Assembly: GCA_946122785.1 (NCBI GenBank)
Contig: CAMGYJ010000004.1
Coordinates: 10,128,150 to 10,192,149 of the forward strand
Reading direction: 5' to 3'
Length of the DNA stretch: 64,000 nucleotides
DNA from: Linum tenue
Taxonomy: Eukaryota > Streptophyta > Magnoliopsida > Malpighiales > Linaceae
Shown here one piece after another: positions 56,333-64,000 of the stretch. Every line of letters starts with the position of its first letter. Positions within the stretch are counted from its first letter, which is position 1. Below the pieces are notes generated by a model. That model saw nothing but the letters and a program-made list of their open reading frames with translations. It had not been told where the DNA came from and did no database searches. The position numbers and the translations under genes were made by a program.

Positions 56333-56382
56333 CAACTTAGTTCATAAGAATTGATTCTTATAAACTAAGTTGTGGGGGGCAT
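56333..56382 (+). other. T1 stem-loop and polypurine tract, copy 1
   Basis: Arms CAACTTAGTTCATAAGAAT (56333-56351) and ATTCTTATAAACTAAGTTG (56354-56372): 19 positions, one mismatch, 2-nt loop. TGGGGGGCAT then abuts LTR 2. Confidence 0.85.
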
Positions 56383-58052
56383 TGTTTACACCTAAAATAT
56401 TTTTGGCCTAAATTCGATGCCGCGGGTAAAAAACGGTGTCGTTTGGAGTTGAGCGGTGTCGCGGAGAGTTAAAACGGTACCGCGAAACAGAAAAGCGGTA
56501 CCGCAAGGAAGCTCAGCGGTATCGCGACACAGACAACGGCACCGCCGGAAAATAAGAACGCGCGTTTTGGTATTGGTGTTGGAAGGGGAGTTTATTATTA
56601 TTATTATTATTATTCCTTGTGGGAAGGGGAGAAGCGGTACCGCATGGAGACAAGCGGCACCGCGGGGAGTTAAAACGGTACCGCGAAACAGAAAATCGGT
56701 GCCGCGAGGAAGCTCGGCGGTACCGCGGAACTGGAGAGGGGCCGCGCAGTGTAGGTGTTGGGGAAGGAGTTTTGTTTATAATTAATTAATATTTTTATTC
56801 CTTGTTGGAAGGGGAAAATCGGTACCGCATGGAGACAAGCGGTATCGCGGAGAGTTAAAACGGTACCGCGAGTAGGCCCAACGGTACCGCGGATTAGCAA
56901 ACGACAGTGTTTAATAATAAACAGTGTCGCGGAAGAAAAAACAAACGGAGCTGGTTGGGAAAGAAAACGACACCGCAAGGCTGGAAGCGGAGTCGTTTAA
57001 TGTTAAAACGATCGCGGGTAGAATCAAGCGGTGCTGCTCAGTTAAAAACGACACCGTTTAAGGCATCAACAACGCCGCAGTATCACTAAGCGGTGTCGTT
57101 TAGTTAAAAACCATACCACAATGGTTTGGATTTTGGCGAGGCCTGGCAAGCACAACGGTGCCGTTTGGTTGAAAAAGAAACAATGTCGCGGAATGGAAAA
57201 CGACATTGTTTGTCAGCATCGATTAGTGAAAGGTGAGGCCGCGGTATTGGTGAAATGACATCGTTGCATGGACAAGGTTGTAGGATTTGGCTCAATGTCG
57301 TTTCGCCAAGTTTCTGCAAACAGGAGCGGTTTCGATGGCACGTGATTTTTACGCAAAGCAGAAAGAGGAGATCAAGGCAGTTGAGACACGTGGGATTTCA
57401 CAACGGAGCAGTTGAGGAAGCGGTTCCACCGAGCGTGAAGGCTACGAAGCAGTTTTCGAATAAAAGCAGTGGAGCAAGGAGAGAGAAGGGGAACCAAAAA
57501 TCAACACAGAACAACTCTGTCAAACTTTACCTTTTCTCTGTAACTCCTTCGCGGAGCTCTCCTTCCAGGAAGGATCTCCATAGTTGTAGTCTTAGTCGTA
57601 GTCGCGGAGCTCTCCACAGGAATCTCCATAGGAGTAGCGGTAGCGTAGATTCCTCAAAACTCAAACACCCTCGTTCGAACGTAGTTTGGAGAGGTGCGAA
57701 CCGAATAACGGTTGTTTGATTAGAAGTCAAGGGTGTATCGATCAAATCAACGACGCCGACACCGGCGGCGGATATTTGACGATCTTCTTTGTTTTCTGTT
57801 CGATCGATCAAATCAACATCGCACGGCGGTGGATATTTGACGATCGTCATCGTTTTCAGAAGTCAGAGTTGCACCGATCAAATCAACGACGCCGACATTC
57901 GGTGGCGGATATTTGACGGTCGTCTCGATTTCAGCTACCAGCGGTGCATTCGATCAACGGCACCGCAAGAGTTTCCATCGCGAAACATCGAATCAACATC
58001 GCCGGAAACAAATTCGGCACCGGCGGTGGCATTTGGTTTTCCCGGGGAAACA
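56383..58052 (+). repeat. T1 LTR 2 (1670 bp)
   Basis: No difference from LTR 1 noticed by eye. Shared by both bodies. Confidence 0.92.
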
Positions 58053-58093
58053 TTTTGGCACACTTGGTGGGACACGTGTGTTTGAAGTGAAAT

Positions 58094-59476
58094 ATGGCTC
58101 TGCGGCATGGAAAAAGCAATGTTGATCTTCCACAAGAATCTCTGAAGGTGGAGCGCGTGGTCGGCATTGAAGTTGACCAAGAAGAGGAGGCAGATAGACA
58201 TATCGGTTGGATGAAGGAGCGGCCCCAATCCATGTCGAGCATCGATGGGCATGTTGCACTCCTGTCTCTTCGTCGATCTGTAGAAGAGTATTACCAGCAG
58301 GTACATCTCTATTTTATCTCTTTAAACAAGCCTTGTGATTCTCTTGGAAGACATATGGATAAATTTTTTGAGATGATAGATGAACATGTTTCCGGTATTG
58401 CCAATAAGGATTCATTTAAACTTGTGGCTAAAACAGCGGCGTTAGGGGCCAGCAATTCTCATGTTGTTTCTCCTGTGAACACTATTGTTTTGAAGGACTG
58501 GAAAGTTAGAGCGGTCTTGCGAAAGCCACAACAAAGAACAAAATTTAAACGTGTTTATAATAAGTTTCATAATTTTAGGAAGAACAACTGTGATATCTTG
58601 AAAGATGACAAATTTTACAATGTTGTTCAACCTAAGCCGCTCGGGGGGCATGCCATCCCATCTCGTGGTAGATTGAAGGAGAAACAACACCGTAAGTGGC
58701 GAATAAGTTTGCCACATCCACCTTGTTCTAGGAAAAGTCAAACTAGGATCACCACAGACACTACTCAAGATGGAGGTGGTGATCACGTGAAAAAACTCAA
58801 TGCTGCGAAAGTTGGTATTGCTCAACCGATTCCTTCGTGTAAATTGTCACCAAAGGCTCTACTGAGTGGAAAGGGGGGCAAGTTTAATCGAGCCCGACAT
58901 AGGGTTGCCACACCAGTGCTGGCTGGGAACAAATCCATGAGTGGTGGTCTTGGGGTCAAGGCCAATGCCAAACAAACTCCAAACTCACGTGGAAGTTCAA
59001 AAGATGCAAAGTTGTTGTGCGATAAGTGCAAAGATCATGATCGTGGTAAACAAAATACCAACACACGTGTTGATGGAGCTAGTAAATCTCGATGCTCAAA
59101 CTCCCAACAACATTGTGAGAGTGTACAACTGACAAAATCAGACCAGTCTGGGCAAGCAAGGTCGCATGGTCGATTTAGCAGGACAAACGCGCCAAAAGAC
59201 GTGGGTTCCCTACCTAGAGAAAATAATACATGTAGTTCTCATTGGCCCAAACCTGAGTTGAGGCCAAATCGAGATCGTGGAGTTTCGAACAAGAATGTTC
59301 GAGCTAAATCCAAATGTGACTTCAAAACTTCTCAATCTCGTGTAAAGCCAATTCTGATGAGTCATTGTGTTCACGGATGGCTTGTTTGGCTTGATCCGTG
59401 GAGTTGGCAGTGGGTGTGTACTTTTGGCAGGATGGTTTATGCCAAAGACAACCCTGTTATGTTTAGCTACTATTAA
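58094..59476 (+). CDS. T1 ORF, copy 2 (460 aa, unknown)
   Basis: Same protein as copy 1 except for two adjacent residues: DNA reads ATAATTTTAGG here and ATAAAATTAGG in copy 1, a two-base AA/TT exchange that could be a tiny inversion. Otherwise identical by eye. Confidence 0.55.
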   Translation: MALRHGKSNVDLPQESLKVERVVGIEVDQEEEADRHIGWMKERPQSMSSIDGHVALLSLRRSVEEYYQQVHLYFISLNKPCDSLGRHMDKFFEMIDEHVSGIANKDSFKLVAKTAALGASNSHVVSPVNTIVLKDWKVRAVLRKPQQRTKFKRVYNKFHNFRKNNCDILKDDKFYNVVQPKPLGGHAIPSRGRLKEKQHRKWRISLPHPPCSRKSQTRITTDTTQDGGGDHVKKLNAAKVGIAQPIPSCKLSPKALLSGKGGKFNRARHRVATPVLAGNKSMSGGLGVKANAKQTPNSRGSSKDAKLLCDKCKDHDRGKQNTNTRVDGASKSRCSNSQQHCESVQLTKSDQSGQARSHGRFSRTNAPKDVGSLPRENNTCSSHWPKPELRPNRDRGVSNKNVRAKSKCDFKTSQSRVKPILMSHCVHGWLVWLDPWSWQWVCTFGRMVYAKDNPVMFSYY

Positions 59477-60470
59477 ATAAATAATGTGGCTAATTTAGGC
59501 CACGTGATATATAAAAAAACAAAAGAATAATAACAAGGTGCAAGGTCGAGCAGCGTTGAGGGAGTTCCAAATTGCTCTGACCGTATAACAACGTTGGTGT
59601 TGAATTTTGGCCCGCCAACAGCTGGACAAGTATGCAGTGTTGTTTTTTAAAGAAAAAGAGTGGCCAAGCAACGTTTGTGAAGCTTGCCGCAGCCTTGCGG
59701 GAAAAAGAGGGATATTTATGAATGACCGTTTAAATAAATAAGTAAAAAAAAAAAGTAATTAATTAATAAAACAGCGTTGCGGTGCAACTGTTGTTGAGTA
59801 GTAGTATGATAATGAAACTCGACCGCTTTGTTCTTTTGAACAACGTTGCTGGCAAAGGAAAAATTGATAGTAGCTCAATTTAAGGAAACGCCGCTGTTTT
59901 ATCATCAACAGCGCTGCGGGAGAAAGGATGCAGTGATGCAAATCTGCCTTGGGGCAGTTGCAAATAAGGCTATTAAAAGTTTGGCCAAAGCAAAAAAAAA
60001 AAAAAAGTGTTTGACCACAACGTTGCTGCTGTAGAAGAAGTGGTGGGCAAAAAAAAAATAAAAAAAATTAAACGAGGCTGTTGGTGAACAATGCGGCGCT
60101 GACCCATACGAGCATCGATCAAAACGCTGTCGTGTGGGCACTACACCGTTGCAGGTTTTATCCTTTTCTCCGTGAGCCGCACAGCAGGCCGAGAATTATA
60201 CCCGAAGAGGAAGAATGGTTTAAGTAAAAGGGATTTCCTCAATGTTGGAGTAGTGCTCCGCAGTATTGTTTGGCTTTCATCCTGGCAGGCGCCAAGACAA
60301 TGGCTAGTTGAGAATTGAGATCAACAGTGTTAATGTGTAACGTGCTTGAATGGGGAATCCAGCACCCACGTTACATAAGGAGGATGGATTGTTTGGCCAA
60401 AGGTTCCACGTCAAGTTTGGCTTGTTTTGTTTCCTGAGAAAATTATTTTAGGTGGTTAATCTTGTGTCAA
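59477..60470 (+). other. T1 3' untranslated region, copy 2
   Basis: As copy 1, with shorter A-runs and an A-to-T within the A-run near 60059. Confidence 0.6.
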
Positions 60471-60520
60471 CAACTTAGTTCATAAGAATTGATTCTTATA
60501 AACTAAGTTGTGGGGGGCAT
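60471..60520 (+). other. T1 stem-loop and polypurine tract, copy 2
   Basis: Identical to copy 1: stem-loop 60471-60510, then TGGGGGGCAT and LTR 3. Confidence 0.85.
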
Positions 60521-62190
60521 TGTTTACACCTAAAATATTTTTGGCCTAAATTCGATGCCGCGGGTAAAAAACGGTGTCGTTTGGAGTTGAGCGGTGTCGC
60601 GGAGAGTTAAAACGGTACCGCGAAACAGAAAAGCGGTACCGCAAGGAAGCTCAGCGGTATCGCGACACAGACAACGGCACCGCCGGAAAATAAGAACGCG
60701 CGTTTTGGTATTGGTGTTGGAAGGGGAGTTTATTATTATTATTATTATTATTCCTTGTGGGAAGGGGAGAAGCGGTACCGCATGGAGACAAGCGGCACCG
60801 CGGGGAGTTAAAACGGTACCGCGAAACAGAAAATCGGTGCCGCGAGGAAGCTCGGCGGTACCGCGGAACTGGAGAGGGGCCGCGCAGTGTAGGTGTTGGG
60901 GAAGGAGTTTTGTTTATAATTAATTAATATTTTTATTCCTTGTTGGAAGGGGAAAATCGGTACCGCATGGAGACAAGCGGTATCGCGGAGAGTTAAAACG
61001 GTACCGCGAGTAGGCCCAACGGTACCGCGGATTAGCAAACGACAGTGTTTAATAATAAACAGTGTCGCGGAAGAAAAAACAAACGGAGCTGGTTGGGAAA
61101 GAAAACGACACCGCAAGGCTGGAAGCGGAGTCGTTTAATGTTAAAACGATCGCGGGTAGAATCAAGCGGTGCTGCTCAGTTAAAAACGACACCGTTTAAG
61201 GCATCAACAACGCCGCAGTATCACTAAGCGGTGTCGTTTAGTTAAAAACCATACCACAATGGTTTGGATTTTGGCGAGGCCTGGCAAGCACAACGGTGCC
61301 GTTTGGTTGAAAAAGAAACAATGTCGCGGAATGGAAAACGACATTGTTTGTCAGCATCGATTAGTGAAAGGTGAGGCCGCGGTATTGGTGAAATGACATC
61401 GTTGCATGGACAAGGTTGTAGGATTTGGCTCAATGTCGTTTCGCCAAGTTTCTGCAAACAGGAGCGGTTTCGATGGCACGTGATTTTTACGCAAAGCAGA
61501 AAGAGGAGATCAAGGCAGTTGAGACACGTGGGATTTCACAACGGAGCAGTTGAGGAAGCGGTTCCACCGAGCGTGAAGGCTACGAAGCAGTTTTCGAATA
61601 AAAGCAGTGGAGCAAGGAGAGAGAAGGGGAACCAAAAATCAACACAGAACAACTCTGTCAAACTTTACCTTTTCTCTGTAACTCCTTCGCGGAGCTCTCC
61701 TTCCAGGAAGGATCTCCATAGTTGTAGTCTTAGTCGTAGTCGCGGAGCTCTCCACAGGAATCTCCATAGGAGTAGCGGTAGCGTAGATTCCTCAAAACTC
61801 AAACACCCTCGTTCGAACGTAGTTTGGAGAGGTGCGAACCGAATAACGGTTGTTTGATTAGAAGTCAAGGGTGTATCGATCAAATCAACGACGCCGACAC
61901 CGGCGGCGGATATTTGACGATCTTCTTTGTTTTCTGTTCGATCGATCAAATCAACATCGCACGGCGGTGGATATTTGACGATCGTCATCGTTTTCAGAAG
62001 TCAGAGTTGCACCGATCAAATCAACGACGCCGACATTCGGTGGCGGATATTTGACGGTCGTCTCGATTTCAGCTACCAGCGGTGCATTCGATCAACGGCA
62101 CCGCAAGAGTTTCCATCGCGAAACATCGAATCAACATCGCCGGAAACAAATTCGGCACCGGCGGTGGCATTTGGTTTTCCCGGGGAAACA
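60521..62190 (+). repeat. T1 LTR 3 (1670 bp)
   Basis: Complete; ends GGGGAAACA, followed by the TSD ACTTT rather than by a primer site. Confidence 0.92.
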
Positions 62191-62466
62191 ACTTTTTACA
62201 ATAAAGGTAGGGAAAAACACTTTAAGAATGAAAAATATTGATAATAGAATGGATAATTGAGCTTAACAAGTTGAAAGATCGACTCTAACTAGTTGAAGAA
62301 AAGTCAAAATATGAGAAATATGTATAGATATTGTAAGAAAGTGAAATAATATGAGTCTAGAACGGGGCAGGGCGGATTGGAAGTAGATACACATGCACCG
62401 CCCCACGCTACTGCGAGTCGGGTAATACCCTCGGGGCGGGTTGAAATTGCCATCACTAAACCCCAC

Positions 62467-63519
62467 CACACTCGGCTTCAATTGTCAAATAAAACCTACA
62501 CCAGGGAGCCCCATAGCAGCCGCCACCGGGTCCCAATCCAATGGGAGGCGATCACGAGAGAGATGAGATGATGTTGTACCATCGCGGTCTCTCCATTCCA
62601 TCCCTTCTATCAAATAGAACATCACCGCTGGTGTACCACAGCCGGGGCGGAACTATATATATGGAGTTGATGCAACAGAATCGCGCCATGGAGGGGCGAC
62701 TATAAGCTAGGCGGGACTCGTCGGAGAGCTTAGTCGAAGCCAGAAATGACAAGCCCGCCGGAGAATGGAAGCGCGTGCGGGATCGGGGGTCACGGGCCAC
62801 GGCGTAATGCCAATGGGTGATACGGACCAAAACAGTGACAAAGAATTCCGCAGGGAAGAGCTCGACCTCGGATACCACGTGAAGAAATTGACGACGAGGT
62901 ACGATCGACCCTTAAATTGCGGTTAATGACATGGTCATGTTAAGAATGAAAGCTATTGACGATTACCTTTGCGGTTGAGCTTAGGAATGGTTTCGTTAGT
63001 ATATATCTTGGTAAATGACAAAGTAGGTAGGAAGAGATGGGTTAATACTTAAGAGCAGAGATATAGGATTTAGGTGGGGATTACTGTGGGAAGTAGATTT
63101 AAAGTGTGAAGAAGGGTCCACGTGGTATAAAAATACCCATCCCAGGATTATTACCAAATTATTTAGACAAAATACAGCCAAAATATTCACTTTGTGACAA
63201 TAATAGTCAATTTTTAAGAAATACACTAAAATAGCCATTCCGTCGATAACTTTAACGGTATGCTGATTGGGCTCGAGATAGGGTGAATAACAATGAGTAA
63301 CCAAATCTGGACCCTTTTTTTAAGTGACTGCAGATCTAAGAGTGGAGAATTAAAGGAATTTATTTTCCCTAGTTTTCTTAATTGGATCATATTTTCTTCA
63401 TTCTAACTCGGATTTCAAATTTTTTTTTTTTTTGCACAGATGGAACGAGTTCGTTGTGCTCTACAAAATGATATCCATTTTCAATATTTTTTGAGAAAAA
63501 AATTTTCATCCCTCTCGTT
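62467..63519. other. Unresolved region, possibly LTR or 5' leader sequence
   Basis: Starts CCGCACC-poor but GC-richer than its surroundings up to about 62900, then AT-rich. A minus-strand frame at 62552-62878 (108 codons) and a short plus frame with DTDQNSDKEFRREELDLGYH (about 62815-62880) that stays open up to a GT-like donor have no recognisable match. I assign no gene. Confidence 0.3.
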
Positions 63520-63840
63520 ACCAACTCCATACCATATGGTATCTCCATCGTTGTTTAGTCATTTTCGGAAATTTTTGCACAAAAGGAACAATTTAATCAT
63601 GATCTATTGGATTTCAAAATTTTCTGGGGGGAAAAATTTCAAACCCCTCGTTACCAACTTCATACCATACTATACCACCCTTGTATGAGGTGGTATTTTT
63701 CATACCATATGGTATTAAATAACAACATATGGTATTGACCGGTATTTTTCATATCATATGGTATGCTGTTATCTAATACCAGTCAATACCATATGGTATT
63801 GACTATACCATATGGTATAGACTGGTAATAACTGGCAAAA
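63520..63840. repeat. Array of ATACCATATGGTAT palindromes
   Basis: CATATGGTAT-centred palindromes at about 63532, 63703, 63732, 63754, 63788 and 63805, some complete (ATACCATATGGTAT), linked by GACCGGTAT/GACTGGTA spacers that are themselves near-inverted. The core is the one in the 104-bp repeat at 48.4 kb, but the spacers differ. Confidence 0.55.
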
Positions 63841-63937
63841 AAATTTTGTTCCAAAAAATATCAAAGTGGATATCATTTTGAAACCACAATTAATCTGATC
63901 TAACAGTGCAAAAAAAATTAAATTCCGAGTTAAAACC

Positions 63938-64000
63938 ATGGACCAGGAAACCGGATCGTACCGGCCGGTTCAACCGGTAAAACCGGAAACCGGACCAGGA
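63938..64000. mobile_element. TIR element end, second copy (cut by window)
   Basis: CATGGACCAGGAAACCGG, then CGTACCGGCCGGTTCAACCG and GTAAAACCGG, matching the inverted right end of the 45109-46066 element. Continues beyond the window. Confidence 0.5.

Larger units (their letters stand above)
52242..62190 (+). mobile_element. Tandem LTR retrotransposon T1 (three LTRs, two bodies)
   Basis: LTRs 52242-53911, 56383-58052 and 60521-62190, each 1670 bp, TGTTTACACC to CGGGGAAACA. Bodies 53912-56382 (2471 bp) and 58053-60520 (2468 bp). A single TSD ACTTT flanks the whole (52237-52241, 62191-62195). No RT or integrase: non-autonomous, LARD-like. Bodies differ only in poly-A lengths, a base within one A-run, and one dinucleotide. 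Confidence 0.93.
52083..62458. mobile_element. hAT non-autonomous element hosting T1
   Basis: Ends TAGTGATGGCAAT and ATTGCCATCACTA; 8-bp TSD AACCCCAC (52075-52082, 62459-62466). Without T1 it is only about 420 bp. Subterminal GGGGCGGG repeats as in the other hAT elements here. Confidence 0.9.

Noticed and set aside
52242..62190. Satellite or segmental triplication of a 4.14-kb unit
   Set aside because: Unit borders are TG..CA LTR ends with putative primer site and PPT at the right places, a single 5-bp TSD encloses the whole, and the third unit stops exactly at the LTR end.
62552..62878. 108-codon minus frame as a gene
   Set aside because: No recognisable motif, and the overlapping plus strand is equally open in part; evidence too weak.

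Overview
This is a stretch of a plant nuclear genome, almost certainly an angiosperm and probably a eudicot; I cannot name the species. Evidence: LTR retrotransposons with plant primer-binding sites (tRNA-Asp type TGGCGCCGTTGCCGGGGA, initiator-Met type TGGTATCAGAGCC), Athila-type gag-protease and env-like genes, hAT, Mutator-like and CACTA-like DNA transposons with their diagnostic target-site duplications (TSDs), a plant LINE, and a spliced GDSL esterase/lipase gene. That lipase (40576-42238, minus, four exons, 376 aa) is the only convincing host gene. Nearly everything else is transposon.

Left part (1-32 kb): a nest four levels deep. A Ty1/copia relic (C1, minus) carries a full-type Athila element in its LTR (A1, minus; gag-pro, RT, RNase H, integrase, env-like, 3' LTR). 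A1's env-like gene is split by a related element (A2, plus; 6508-23611, TSD GTGGA). A2's gag-pro is split by a third relative (A3, minus; 10073-20182, TSD ATGCC). A2 and A3 have no RT or integrase core. Their gag-pro frame ends in a short integrase-tail-like sequence, as if one old in-frame deletion founded a non-autonomous lineage. A3 also keeps an intact env-like gene. A1's 5' end is fused to a LINE (L1, minus, to about 39.6 kb). L1 is interrupted by two hAT MITEs and by a Ty1/copia element of Tork/Tnt1 type (C2, 33967-39272, TSD CATAA).

Middle (39.6-47.4 kb): the lipase gene, MITEs, a TIR element carrying a possible gene fragment, and a Gypsy LTR remnant holding a hAT element.

Right part (47.4-64 kb): a Mutator-like element (9-bp TSD) holding a 104-bp tandem repeat and a 2.6-kb solo LTR. 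The solo LTR contains a series of hairpins with an invariant 17-nt loop and mutually different, compensated stems. Next comes a small hAT element (TSD AACCCCAC) holding a three-LTR, two-body tandem retrotransposon (T1, TSD ACTTT) with an unrecognised 460-aa ORF.

Recurrent theme: short palindromes repeated in arrays upstream of TATA boxes. Each element family has its own palindrome (ACACGGCCGTGT, GCACGGCCGTGC, AATACCCGGTCGGGTATT, GCGGTACCGC). In A1 and A3 the palindrome of the LTR recurs in a second array before a TATA box and 5'-UTR intron that precede the env-like gene. Stem-loops also sit directly before the polypurine tract in two unrelated lineages. Sequence comparisons were made by eye; no alignment, folding or database search was run.
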